DNA of 64,000 nucleotides from Ambrosia x helenae (lineage: Eukaryota > Streptophyta > Magnoliopsida > Asterales > Asteraceae), in NCBI GenBank assembly GCA_030844895.1, contig CM061228.1, forward strand, positions 141,100,444 through 141,164,443, read 5' to 3'. Positions 25,759 through 38,799 of the stretch are shown here, in pieces; position 1 is the stretch's first letter, and each line of letters starts with the position of its first letter. The notes under the pieces were generated by a model. That model saw nothing but the letters and a program-made list of their open reading frames with translations. It had not been told where the DNA came from and did no database searches. Both the position numbers and the translations under genes were made by a program.

Positions 25759-25964
25759 TGTTAAAGAGTATAAATATAGTTATATATTTATATTATATAG
25801 ACCCACTTGTTGTGGCATGTATAAAAGTTAAACTTGCATGTTAGAATATTAGTTTCTCTTCCTATAAATAGCAAGCTATTGTAACCTTCCAAATTGAGAA
25901 ATACAAATATTCTCCTTAGTAATTAGGAGTCCTCCCTTCTGTTCAGTTGTTTCAGCCTTTTACA
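25759..25964 (+). repeat. 3' LTR of the copia fragment (206 bp)
   Basis: Begins TGTTAAAG directly after the polypurine tract and ends CTTTTACA, an imperfect inverted terminal repeat. The base after it is the first base of similarity to the last exon of the At4g04980-like gene (CCTCCCATTTCTC, as at 41283), so the element sits inside that exon copy. Confidence 0.75.
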
Positions 25965-26844
25965 CCTCCCATTTCTCTTAGATGCACTTGCCAATTTATT
26001 TTCCTGTTCGAAAACCAAAAAAAAAACATCAGTCAAATAAGATCATGTCTCCATCCACAAAGCAACTTGTATCATGTTATCTAAACTTTTGATGATGCTT
26101 AGGCCAAAAATGCACTGATGCAGAATTGCTGGTGACAGATACAACTTTTGGGTAATTGCCAAAAACCTACTAAAAAGTAACTAAAACATGTATAATTAAA
26201 ACCATATTATTGTATAATAACAGTATATGTATTAGTTTTTTCTTGCACATATGACCAGGGAAAATCGGATTACTTAGATTGTCATAGATCCAAACATGGC
26301 ATACAATAAAGTAAGAGTTTTTTTACTGTTGAGGTCACTTCAACCCCATTTGCCTTTTAATGGGTCGATTTGGGTTGTGTTTTATTTCTAATGGGTCAGA
26401 TGGGGGCAAACACGTGAGACATGTAAAATAATCCAAAATATATTCAAATACATAAAATAGCTAAAATTGCTTTACTGAAAAAGGTTCAGTAGTTGTAAAA
26501 TAAACCAGATCAACCCAGAAAATGAAGCTTAATCAACCTAACCTCAAAAGAAACATCCTCTCCTTTCTTTTGAATAGTGTGTTAAAAAGGCATTTGACAG
26601 AATTACCTTTAGTGCCAATTCCAAACAGCTTGAGGAAACATGCATCATCAGTTCTTTGATTCTGGTAAAGCAAAATTAAAATGGATCTCCTGGCTCTTAA
26701 ATTTCTTGATTTCTTCATCCTTTGTTCGCTCTAATGTGTCCAGTTCTCCTTTGATCTTGAAGTGAAATTGCTTATCTGTTAATGATGAAAAAAGAGAATG
26801 GTCTGAGAGTATGATAATTAGAGAGCATGTTACCTTATTGAAAT
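25965..26844 (-). pseudogene. Truncated second copy of the At4g04980-like gene (3' part only)
   Basis: Near-identical over its whole length to 41283-42211. It keeps the first 36 or so bases of the last exon, the preceding intron, the exon encoding IKGELDTLERTKDEE (high end 26755) and the 5' splice site of the exon before. Everything upstream is missing because the duplication ended here, and the rest of the last exon was lost at the copia element. Relative to the intact gene a 4-base loss shifts the frame so that it ends FALPESKN then stop (stop at 26648). It can no longer act alone but supplies the terminal exon of the MOR1 chimera. Confidence 0.88.
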
Positions 26845-29800
26845 TGAAGCACAAAGGTTGAATATTTAAGAAAAACCAGTGTGTGGAAGTTGATAAATAT
26901 ATCTTAAAACTGACCTTCGTAAGTTTGATCAAGCATTTGACAACCAAATCCAAAAACTTCATATTTCTTGTAGCAAATGACTCATTGGATGGTGGATATG
27001 GCCATCTAGAAGGGTCCAGTGGTTTTAAGAGATTGATCAGGACCACAAATGATGATGTATGCTCAGCATTATCCTGCATTAATGCAAAAACAAGTCAATA
27101 CAATACATCATACAAAAACAAAAAAATATAAATGTGTGTGCATGAGTTTAGGTAAAGGGCAAAGGTTCACCAATATCTTAAGCATCAAAACATTTAAAGC
27201 ATTTAACAGCTGACTGCCATCATCCATCCTTGGAACCCTTTCATCTAAAAGCCAGAGTAAAAGCTCTGTAATCAGATTGTCAAGTGTTCTCTGGTTGACA
27301 GCATGAGCAAGCCTTTTGTTTTGAAATGTCTGCAAACAAAGGGAAAATCTAGCAACATAAGATACTGTATAAATCAATAAAATAGAATTGAAGAATTGCA
27401 TGAGACAAGTCACCTGCATGAGTGTGTTGAGAACATATTTACAAGACCTTGAAGATGCCCTCATTAGACTAAATTCGAAAGTCTTTGCGACCTGGTATGT
27501 AAAAAAACCTAAATGTAATGGAGAATGAGGAAGAAAAAATAGTAAATCTAAGTGGAGCAACAAGTACCTTAGCTGCTAAACAAGAAACAAGTCGGTCAGT
27601 ATCTTTTATTAAATCATCCATTAAACTGCCTTCAGGGTCATTGGTTGCAGCAGCCAATTCATGGCACACAACTTTCATGCCTTCAACCGACTGCAACGTA
27701 ACAGTTTATGCATTCATTAAAAACTTCACTGGTAATAGAAAATTTAGTTGAAGAAAATATTAACTCAAACCTGCTCAGGGGAGCCATATGTAATGATATC
27801 TAGAGCCTCATTCCAGTCTCTAGGGCCAATTAAACCTCCAGATGGCCGTGCCATTGGATGTCTTTCCATTTGAGGTTCTGGGGGCGTATAAATGTCCCTA
27901 AAGCCAGAACAAATTTAGCAGCCCCATAAGTCAGAAAAAAGACATACCAAATGTAGTTTTTTCAAATCAGTATGCGGGCAACAAAAAAGTACCCAAAGAA
28001 CAAAAGAAGTAAAAAAATAGCACAAGAATGTGAATACCGTGTAAAAGCTGGTCCAGATATGGATCGTGATACACCACTTTTCTCGGCAATGTCAGAACTG
28101 CACAAACACAACATATAATTACTGGCGATCAAAACATATATTCCAAGAGAACTGTGATAGTAATAGTATATTTGTCATTGCATAAAGTTAAAAAATGATA
28201 AAATAAGGCATAACAAGAAACGGAGAATACTAAGGTAAAACAAAAGGCTAATGCTAATGTTTACTCATTTTCACAAACAGAACGCCTTAACGCAGCTCTT
28301 GCTTCACCTGGCTTGCCCTCCTTTCTTTTTTCCATTTCTCGAGCCTAGAAAATCAAAAAACATAAAACAAAAAAAGTTAAAAGAAAAAAAGACAAACAGG
28401 GTTACAATAATAGATTAGAATGCAATTAAAAAATTAACATTGTTTCTGCATTACAGAAACACATTTTTACATGTATTAGAGAGCAATTATTTTTTTGTTT
28501 ATTCCCCAAATAGTACATGTATATGAATATAGCTCAGAGAGTAGTAGGTTGTGAAAAACTTCATAAAGAAAAATAAAAGTAATACTAAGAATAAATACGG
28601 TAGTAATACTAATAATCATAATGATGACGATGAAAACTAATAATCATAATGATGACGATGAAAATAAAAGTAATAGCAAACAAATAAGAGTAACAAACAA
28701 ATAAATAATATACCTTCCATTTAAATCTATCATCTAGCATGCTTCTTTGTGCTTCAGTTAGCTTCCCAACATATTTCCAGATGTCATCACCTTACAATAA
28801 AAAGCTAATCAGCCAACAAGCAATAATAACTTCAAAATTTGCCAACAAAGGTTTAGTGGTCCCGTCTAATATGCATACTGCATGTTGTTCTATAAATACA
28901 AACATTTTCATTTGACAGCGTCCAGACACACAAGTAAACCATAACTTACCAAATATTTTATAACCAGTGGCTAGACAATTTAATGCAGCTTTTCTAAGTT
29001 CACCATCTCGTTCTGCAGTTAAACTTGCAACAATTTGCAAAGATTTTAGCTGTCCACTTATCTGCAGCGATATAAAAGACATGAGCAACCCTCATCTGTA
29101 AGTTCAACCATTAAGTATACGATGCATGTACCTCAGAGCCATTGTTATCCAGCAAAAATCCAACAAGATCAACACACTCAATTCTTGTCCTGTTATTTCT
29201 AGAACGCAGGCCTTCCAAAATGTAAGGGAAAGTTTTTGCAGCAGAATAGCCGTGTACGATCTGCTTCATTAGTTCCCGAATTTTTTCTCTCAGTTTTTCA
29301 ATGTTGTGACCAGTCTGCACAAATAAGAAAGTTAGTAGTAAGTAGGCATTCAAACTTTGTCAAGTAAAACTTGTAACTATTTTAGATGGCTTGATTAATT
29401 TAAAATGTCACATAAGCTATGACTATGTTCTTCAGAAAAGGAGGGATCATTCTAACATTAACATCTAAAATCCTTAGAACGAATCATGAAAAAAGATCAA
29501 CAAGAACATCCATAAGAGTATATATCCTATAAAGTCTAGACTTGAGAAAACCTTCTCCACCAAGCAAGGTAGAAAGATGGAAGCTTCAGATTCATTCATA
29601 GTGTAATTCTCATTTCTCAATGTGTAAAAGAACTCCGGGAGAAATTCCAGCACCTATAATCATAATTAACAGTAGATATAAGTTTATACATAAACTATCA
29701 AAAATAAATAATACAATGTATTTGACGAAACAAGATGGTAAAAAAAAAATTCACCTTTAGTAAGCAAGATGTGTTGGATTCACATAATCGCAAAACAAAC

Positions 29801-32800
29801 CACTTTAAAAGTATATCAATAACTTCAATTAAATATTTGGCAATTGTTGGAAGTGCCCTCTGAAGCATCTCGATCCCTTCAACTTGTTTTTTGAAATCTG
29901 TGCTCAAAAGCCGCCTGTGCAAATCCTCCCTGAAGTACTTCATCAAATCATTCTGTTACAAGAAGAAAGTGTTGACTTTAAAATCTGGATCACAACCAAA
30001 CATAACGTCATTGTTTTTGTTAATAATTACCTCTAGATCCTGAATCTGCTCCAAACGCAGTTCTTCAAACTTAAACCTACGAACCACAATTCTCTCTCTT
30101 TCATCCTGCAAGGCAGATAAGAATACGATTTACTTAGATATTCTTAATATTGATAAATACATTAAAGTATATGCAACTTAAAAAAATACCTTGTTAGAGT
30201 CCCTGACATTAAGTAAAGCTTGTGACTGTATGTTCATATCTTGAACCGACATTATAGGCTCTGGTTTTGAGCCCTTTCCTGAAACCGCTCTCTAGAACAC
30301 AATATTGAGACAATAATTCGATATATCTACTTCACATACCAATATGAACGTAGTACAGCAGATAATATATCATACCGGAGATACAGATCGGCTTCCATGC
30401 TTTGATGCATGACCATTTGATTTGCCAATCTTTGAACCTGTTTTCGTTGTTTGTCCAGTTAGGGCTGTTCTTGTGTTGTCATATACGTCTAGGAATGCAC
30501 CATGTGTTTTCAATCGTTCAAGAACAATAGCCAACGCAGGACCTTGAATATCTCTTACATTTTTCATGACCTACAGTGAATGAAAAAGCTGGTTCAAAAA
30601 GATTACAAAAAAGTAAAACAGATGAAGATTAAAAATAAGCAGTTTTACACACCATTTCTGGTCCACAAACTCTAACAATATCTCCAAAGCACACTTCAGC
30701 TGCTTTACGAACATCTGCTGATTTATCCTGATACACAAAATTTCTTGATCTGCTAAATGAAAATTGTAAACCAACAAATGCAACGATAATTTAGTATTTT
30801 GTAATTTTAATACCGTCATAGCGACAGCAACTGGTCTGAGAAACTGAATAGCATCAGGGAACTCTGCTAATCCTGTAAGTTGCCTAGACAACCAATCAAA
30901 AAGGTCCTTGCGCCCTTCCGCACCAAGTTTAGCATCAGTCAAAGCAGTAGTAATATATGGTACCTACAAAGAATCAAGAATGGTGGATAATAAAAATAGA
31001 TATAATTAGACTGAACATAATTAGCTTCTATAGATTATTGACTTACTGTCTTTGTCGACAAACATAAAAATAAACGATACAATGCAGTACATAAAACATA
31101 AAATAGAAAAACAAATAAGACACGGACCATCTTATCAAGATGAGTAACAGCAACCCAAGAATCCAAAGTTGTCAAGGTACATTCTCTCATATGCTTTTTA
31201 TTGTCACCAAGGGATTTCATAACATCTAATAAAATTCCCTGCAAAACAGTAAAGCATAATTATAGATGTTAAAATCCATTGGTTTATAAAGACCAAACTT
31301 AGTTAAAAATAGATGGAGGTAGGCATATCTACTCGACCTTGCTGGACTTCTCTATTGCAGGTCCCATAGCAGATGCAAGGCTACTTATAGAGATCAGAGT
31401 AGCCATGATTAAGTTTTTGTTGCTGTCATATAATCGAGCTCTAAGAGCCCCAAACAACTCCACTGAAAATTAAGTGTCAAAGATAAAAAATAGTCCTCCA
31501 TCTGCATATAAATACTGCAGAACAATCAAACTCAAAAACGCAAATTAAAAACCTGTTCCAGTAGGCTGAATACGCTTGTTAGCTTCTTTCACAATTTTAT
31601 TTACTGCTTCAATGGATTCCAAACGAACCTGACCAAAACCAAAAACAATGTCAAGTACTCCACGTTTTGTAATTGAATAAATAGTAATAAAAGCATCACC
31701 ACCTTCCAATCAGAACTCTCCAATCCTTTAAGAAGAGCTGGTGTTATCTTTTCACTAATATCCTCACGTGGCAAGCCATCTGAACCACCACCAGACACAG
31801 AAGATACAGAATCTGTCGCTTTAACAGTCTTTTTTGGTGCAGCAGCAGCACCCTGCAAAAGAAAACTTGAATTTTAAACTCCTAAAACGCAGCAAATAAC
31901 TAAAAGTATCTATAACTCAACCATACCACAAAACGATTTTTTTCACACTCTGCTTCCACTGCACTAAGAAGAGCAGGCTTGACATCTGACAGAAACCCTT
32001 TGATATCGGGGCCCACATATTTGTGTAAAGCACCAATAAGTTTAATGGTAACATTCCTAGTAGCAGCAGCACTTGATTGTAAACCAGTATCTTTGCAAAA
32101 ATCAATTACATCCTTCAATTTCAGATGTCCAACACCAAAATCTTCAACTGCTGAAACCATCCACAACAGGCCCTCACTAAGAACTTTTGGATTCTTGTGC
32201 TCTTTCATGATCTTGAACATCTGCAAAAGATAGAAAGAAAATCATTTACTTAAAAAGATTACTGAACACAAAGAACACTCATTAGGACAACTGACAACAC
32301 TTACCCTTTCAAAAATGAAACCTGGGCCCACCGCTTCAGAGAAAGTGGTTAGACATTTCATAGCTTGGGCACGAGTCTTGATATCAGCAACCCTCTCACA
32401 AATACCTGTCAGCATGCAAAAAAATATAAACAGATGCGAAAAACTTTACTATTGCAAGTAATTACTAATCAGAATCTATGTAAATATTTTTTACCTGCTA
32501 TGCAAAGCACAACACATTTTTTTGGGAATTTTGATGCAGTAGAGGCTATATGGCTGACTACTTCAATAACCTGTTGCTGGACCTGCACATTTTTTTCAGT
32601 CCAACCAGGAACGGCACATAATAGACGGATTAAAATCTCAACCGACTGGTCAAGCTCTTGGAGTGCTTCAACTTGTTGTTTGAATGAGGTAATTGCTGCA
32701 GAAAGGAAAATTATTGTGGAAAACATATTAGTCAATGTCGCTCATTGGTAAATATGAGAAAAAAGCATCTTTGACTCAATTTTATCACTATAAAAACAAT

Positions 32801-35163
32801 AAACTTAATTCCCTACGTCACTATGAATTTAGACAGATATTGACAACACTAAATATGCATAATTCTTGTTCCAATCTATAAGTTATCCTTATTGTGAAAT
32901 AAAAAAAACCTTCAAGTCGCTCTTTCCATGCAGCACTTTTCAACGGGGTAATAGTATCTGCTTGAATGAGAGACCCAATTCTACTTTCGATCTCTTCAAG
33001 AGCCATTTCAGCCGGCTGTGAGAAACAAACAAGATATGACAATTGATTAAAGAATCATATAGACACGTGTGTGCTTGCGCAAGTAACTCACCTCAACATC
33101 TTCAGGTTCAACTTTCTTTGTTTGACTTGGTCCATCTGCTTTCTTGCCAACAGCTGTCTTCGCAGGACCATCCTTCTTAGCAGCAGGCTTATATATCAAA
33201 GATTAATATCAGCCAAGATGAAAAATAAGATATTTCAAAAAAAAATATGTGACAGATTTATATTGAAAGATCTCACAGCAGCCGGAATAGGTTTCTTCCC
33301 ACTAAGCATGCTTGCTGCAGACCTTGTAACAAATCCTCCATCGGAAGCCTGCAAATTATGTCATGAAATGCTATCTTATAATATAATGAAAGCATTAGAA
33401 TATTAACTTAATGAACATGTTACTTTACAAATAAAACTAAATAGTATTAACACGATAATTAAAGAGTGATAAAAAAACATACCTTTGCAGATGATACAGT
33501 TCCACCAGATGATGGGACACCTGCAAAAATTTTAGAAAAAAAGGTAACCCTCACAAGTAGATGAGTGACTAATTTGATTTAAGAGAACTTGTATAGCATC
33601 TTAAAACCTGTGCCTGCCATAGTTGGAGCACCACCTCCAGATACACTAATCATTTCTGACAGCTTCTTTCGTCTGACATCATCAAGTTTCTCCAATGACT
33701 TTTCCAAAGGCCTCATGCCAACAGACTAAAATTAAAAAACTGTTTATTAGCAGCAAAAAAATTAAAAAATTACTACAGGCCTGTAGCCAATAGGTAATAG
33801 GATGGAACACCTTTGCTATTGCTGCCAAGACTGAAAATGCAGCATCCCTGACTTCAGGCGTCCCGTCACTGAGACACTACAATAACCAAAAACGTTTTAT
33901 TAACTGTTCAATATCCTACATTGAGGCAAGAAGTTAACCAAACTCTTTCTAGAAAATAGAGCCGTGTCAATTGTCCAACAAACTGTATTATAACATCAAC
34001 AAATACACCAACCTCCATGCAAATAGGGACATAGTCCTTATGCACTTTAAGAACGACAGCCTTGTTGCTCGTTTCGATGCAATGTGTTATCCAATTTAAT
34101 GTCAATGAACGCGCAAGTGGAACTTTATTTTTGGCAGCCACTTTAACATCTGTTATAATCCATTTCAGACAAATATTAGGGCATCAACAAAACTATTAAA
34201 CAGGTCACTGAGGAGAGAGCAATGACATACTGCTATAAATGCATAAACATACCTTCAACAATATCAGCAAGAGTCACACATCCTGCCTTGTGAATTGCTT
34301 GAAGAGTATTAGTCAGTGCTTCTGTCATAGTAGGCTTTTTCTCTTTCAATTTTTCCTAGAAAAAATAATACTTATTGTATTAATTGGAAGTCATAATTTT
34401 TTATTGCACAGAACACTAAAGTAGAAGAATATGGCCATCATTATAAATGATTCAAATATATTCACAAAAATACCATATGCGAATATATATATATATATAG
34501 GGGGCGGTTATTCTACAAAGTAAAAGAAACGTGCGAAGGATCTTTGTACTTGATAATTACGTAATGATAATTACGTAATGTTTTTTATGTTCATGAAATC
34601 ATTACGTAATTATCATTACGTAATTATCAAGTCATGAAGGCATTACGTAATTATCATTACGTAATTATCAAGTACAAAGTGATCCTTCGCATCCTTCGCA
34701 CGTTTGTATTACTTTGTATTTGAACCTGTCCCTATATATATATATATATATATAGGTAAAGTATATGGAGGAAACCCTCCTTATTTGGTAAACTCTGGAA
34801 ACTCTGACTTCCCAACATTTTTTTTTTTTGAAAAAATAGGGTATGTAATATACATTTTTTTAAGCATTTTGAGCCAAAAAAATCGAAAAAGCGCCGAACG
34901 GTTTTTTTTAAAAAAAATAAAAAACGTCTATTGTTTACATATAGTTAACACATGGTTAACACCTGTTATTAGCGCTTAACATGTGTTAGTCAAAATTTTA
35001 TTTTATTTTTTTAAAAAAACTACTCGGCGCTTTTTTAATTTTTTTGGCCCAAAATGCTTAAAATCATGTATATTACTTGCCCTATTTTTTTTCAAAAAAA
35101 AAATATTGGGAAGTCAGAGTTTCCAGAGTTTACCAAATAAGGAGGGTTTTCTCTAGAACCATT

Positions 35164-35217
<54 letters not shown>

Positions 35218-38200
35218 CAAAGCAGAAAAACTTAGCAAGCAATATATAATATAACGTTGATGCAAGATAATGTTATCTCCTACCACTAGTAGCTGCAAAG
35301 ATCTAAAAACATAATAAAATGTACACTTACAAGTAGAACAGGCAGCATAAAGCGTGAACTTGCAGAAAAGTTAGTTCTTAATCCCAGTGCAAGATTGCCT
35401 ATGGCTTGAACTGCTTCTACAGCAACAGCAATATTTACATCTGTAATAAGCTGCAAAGAGGAGCAATTAAACAAAACAGATTTATAAACTCACTACCCAT
35501 TATAGACTAAAAGATTCAAGGTTTTAGATAGACTTAAGGCACAAATTCTGAATACCTTCTTAAGTGTACGACAAATTTCTGTGAAGTCTCCAGGAGCAAT
35601 CCTCTTTGTTGATGCAAACTTAGTCAATTCGGCAACAGCTTCCTTCCTCTCAGACCACTTAGTAGCTTTCTGAAAAGAGGAGATACCAAAAATATGGTAT
35701 TTATGTGAACATATAAATTAACAGAAATAACCGCAAAATTACAAAGTTTCACAAGACAGAGATAAGAAACACCAACCACTCTGTTCCAAAACCCTGACTT
35801 CTCTAAAGGTGTTAAGATATCAACTGGGTCAGCAAGCTCATATTCATCTATTTCTTGAGGAACTGCCACACAAATATCATAAGTATAAATATACAAGCAT
35901 AAAACATAAGTAAAAATCAAAAATCAAAAATCAAATATACACATCATACATCCACTATTATACTTTAACATTAGCAAAAGAAAATGTGTTGCGTAATTGT
36001 GGTTTTAACATCATATCCCTTTTAACCATATATTATAAGCTCGCCTTAAAATTCATTAGTAGCAAGAATGACTGAGCTCATATTGTGTAATTGCACGAGC
36101 ATAGTTCAAAAAATGACTAGCCAACAAGGTTACACATCCATGATTATAAAAAGAATAACAGATGCTATATTGGAAAATACATTTTTAACCAACAGTAGTA
36201 AAAAAAATAGCAATTCAGTCAGGTTGATGACATACTCTCCGCAGCAGATTCTTCAGATGGACCAGAGCCCGAAGCCTCCGCTGCAACTTCCTGTTCTGGT
36301 TCCTTGTCTTGCTCAGATCTGGAATGAGTTTGAAAATATAATTATACCTATTGTCTATATTACTATAGAACATATATATTAATTACTGACTAATCATAAA
36401 AATTTAGAAAAATATGGGCACGGTGCAAGACGAAGCCCAAATAGATATAAGACTGAGACATCTAATGGTTAAGGAGTCAGACCTTATTTTGCGAGTAGGC
36501 TTAGCAGTCCCTGTAACATTGACAAGCTCAGCCTCCAGTTCTTTTTTCTTTAAGAATGGAATAAAAGAAAAAAATTAAAATAAGAGCGTAAACCAGAAGT
36601 GGATGCAACTAAAAAATCACCCTACCATTGTATCCCGCATTTTCTCGAAAAGTATGGACTTAATAGAGTCTCTACCAATCCAACGACAAAGCTCAAGAGT
36701 TAGCCCTTTAGATGAAGCACGAACATTTTGATCTTGATGATCAAAAAGTTCTGGAAGCATCTTTAATATTCTCTTTGGTGGCACAATATTTGAACCAAAT
36801 TCACTGATTATTAGCAAAAAAAATAAAATTCAATGTTATAAATGGCAAATGAAGAATATAAGATACGAACCTTCTAAAATTAAAACCAAGATAAATCGAA
36901 TGAAAACCTTAAGGCTTGAAACATGACATCTATGGCAGGAACAACAGCTTTCGCAACTTTGTTTTTTATTGCTTTTTTCATAGAATCCTATCAACAAGCA
37001 ATTCCACAGAAAAAACGATATCATTCAGAAAAGAGTCATGACTGTAAAAGAAATAAATGGCACTAGAAAACTATGCATATTGTAATGAGTTAAAACCCAG
37101 CTGTCTTGGAAGCCATAATGCAGCAACATTAAATAAAAACACTCTCTTGACATTTTCCCACAGTTCTATTATGATTCATGGGCACAAAATTCCTATGACA
37201 CAGAAAAAAGTAAATTCTGTATTCATGAAACTACGTACTATACACACAAAGACATGTTCGTTAACCATTTCTGCAAAATTAAGTTGTAGCTAATCAAATG
37301 AAATAATAATATAAGTAGAAGGTGCAGCTATACTGCTATACTACATAATAGCATGATGAGCACCCCTGCTATACAATACAAACAATGTCGAAAAAAATTC
37401 TCTTAAGTACATGTAGATACTAAAGAATGATGCCACAGAAGTGATAAATGCCAACATTCTGAGAACTTCGATATGATTGTATTGTGAAAAGTAGTATTTG
37501 AGATGACACCCAAAAACTAAATTAAGTTTAATGTTGTACGAGTAACATTTGGAGGTGGACATGTGAAAATCTAGAGAAATAGAGAATGTAGGTTTAGGTT
37601 ATAAAAAACAAGTGGTTTATCGATGCCATTAGTACACATGTGACATGCCCTGATGCTCCTCACTAAGCTTGAGTGAATCCATAGAGATTATTGGGAAAAC
37701 ATAGAAATGGGAGTTTGAGGCATACTAATTAGCCAGAAGTTATTTGTACAAGTGCTCTTAGTGATCATAGCCTTTTGAAAAATTTGCGTGAGACTTGTGT
37801 GTATGGCAACAAGAAACAGAGAGAATAAATTGTAAACATTTCCTTTAGAAGTATCATTGTCACTTAATAACATTTGATAGTGGACAAAGACCTAGTTTCA
37901 ATGAACTTTGCCCTTGCTAAAAGTCAAAGTGAATGACATGCATATTTGGCGAAATCAACCCATGGGAGCATGTGACAATACAGCATTTGAATACACAAAA
38001 AAGGATTGTAACGCATGCAAGGAGCTCTAACCTAATAACCTAAACTTCACATTCAAAATATGCAATTCCAATATCTCAACACAAAACATACCAAGAATAC
38101 ATCCACGGCTTCCAACTCCACCCAAAGCATAAACACGATTTGCGCCTTCTCCACCGTCTTTGGACGCCCCGTAAGACATTTTGCCACAATTGCATCACAA

Positions 38201-38799
38201 ACTTCCTTGGCATACCTATACCAATACACAATGCGTTTCAATACGGCAAAAAATATTATTAGTTCATGAAAATGTAACTGAAATTCACATTCAGATCCAG
38301 TCCGCTTGAACAAAAACATAAGACCACAAAACCCTAGTTGCAATGGTACAATTAATTAGTTTGAATAATATAATACCTTCCAGCATCAGCATCAGCGGCT
38401 TTTAAGTAAGCAATTAAAGCATCAAGCGCCTTATCTTGTACAGGCGCATTAGAATCAGCAACCGTTTTCTTAAAAAAATGTCCTGATCAAACATATATAC
38501 ATTACACAGATCGAGGTTAAAACCGTCGGAACTTAGATCTACAACAATCAACAAGTAGAAAACAAAATTTAAAAAACAAAAAACCCTAATTAATAATAAC
38601 AATAATAATAAAAAGAAGAAGAAGAGTAAAGGAAACCTAATTCACGGATGCGAGGATCTTTAGGATCCGTGATGGAGTCGAAGAGGGAGGAAAGGTCAAT
38701 GTTGGCATCGTTACGGACCTTCCAGTTCTTATGCAACAACCGATCTTCCCATGGTAACTTCTTCGCCTCCTTCAACAACTTCTCGTCTTCCGTCGACAT
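26648..38799 (-). CDS. MOR1: MOR1 copy B, 3'-truncated, predicted in-frame chimera with At4g04980-like tail
   Basis: Start at 38799 (MSTEDEKLLKEAKKLPWEDR, the canonical N-terminus). Exons include 38637-38799, 38377-38482, 38092-38215, 36908-36987, 36626-36803, 36483-36547, 36236-36318, 35777-35862, 35556-35669, 35331-35450, 34253-34355, 34013-34149, 33811-33876, down to 26915. I found no frame break in the exons joined. All five TOG domains are present (about 1,657 aa), but the C-terminal region of about 330-350 aa is gone. The last MOR1 exon ends in phase 0 (KLTK, donor at 26914). The next good acceptor is that of the captured exon (26755), also phase 0, adding 35 residues that begin IKGELDTLERTKDEE and end at the stop at 26648. 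Whether it is transcribed is unknown; loss of the C-terminal tail could make it dominant-negative or non-functional. Confidence 0.8.
26839..26844. other. Tandem-duplication junction with 6-bp microhomology TGAAAT
   Basis: Left of this point the sequence follows the At4g04980-like gene (up to 42206-42211); right of it the sequence follows MOR1 (from 8449-8454). All three places carry TGAAAT. The MOR1 breakpoint lies within the last bases of an intron, just upstream of its acceptor CAG; the other breakpoint lies in the final bases of an exon ahead of its donor. Confidence 0.9.
34500..34733. mobile_element. Fold-back MITE-like element 1 in a MOR1-B intron
   Basis: The two halves are inverted copies over about 90 bp. 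The left arm runs GGGCGGTTATTCTACAAAG, then GTGCGAAGGATC, then TACTTGATAATTACGTAATG; the right arm is its complement. The element is bordered on both sides by (TA)n. It is absent from the same intron of copy A, so it arrived after the duplication. No coding capacity. Insertion into TA microsatellites recalls the Micron type of MITE. Confidence 0.75.
34753..35168. mobile_element. Fold-back MITE-like element 2 in the same intron
   Basis: An almost complete palindrome of about 416 bp with arms near 190 bp. Left landmarks ACCCTCCTTATTTGGTAAAC and GGAAACTCTGACTTCCCAA reappear inverted at 35100-35160. The centre holds a run near GTTAACACATGGTTAACACC. (TA)n lies on both sides. It is unrelated to element 1 in sequence, yet sits 20 bp from it across a shared TA run, and is absent from copy A. 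Confidence 0.75.
35167..35212. repeat. (TA)n microsatellite
   Basis: About 23 uninterrupted TA units on the right border of fold-back element 2. Shorter TA runs border both elements at 34484-34499 and 34733-34754. Confidence 0.95.

Larger units (their letters stand above)
24041..25964 (+). mobile_element. Truncated Ty1/copia retrotransposon (gag-protease-integrase, RT deleted) with 3' LTR
   Basis: Plus-strand fragments run in copia order: gag, a CX2CX4HX4C zinc knuckle (CYYCHEYGHTKYNC near 24664), protease, then the integrase core (RALRSDNAKEYLS, then TPTQNGVTERKNRHLLEVARA at about 25590-25750). The protease motif reads WVIHSRASKHMTG; the family motif has D-S-G-A, so the catalytic Asp is lost. 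Several stops and shifts break the polyprotein. Right after the integrase core the sequence jumps to a polypurine tract (AGGGGGA, 25751-25757) and the LTR. Reverse transcriptase and RNase H are deleted. No 5' LTR was found. Dead element. Confidence 0.85.

Noticed and set aside
34560..34680. CRISPR-like repeats (ATAATTACGTAATG recurring)
   Set aside because: These are the palindromic arms and centre of a fold-back element in a plant intron; CRISPR arrays do not occur in this context.
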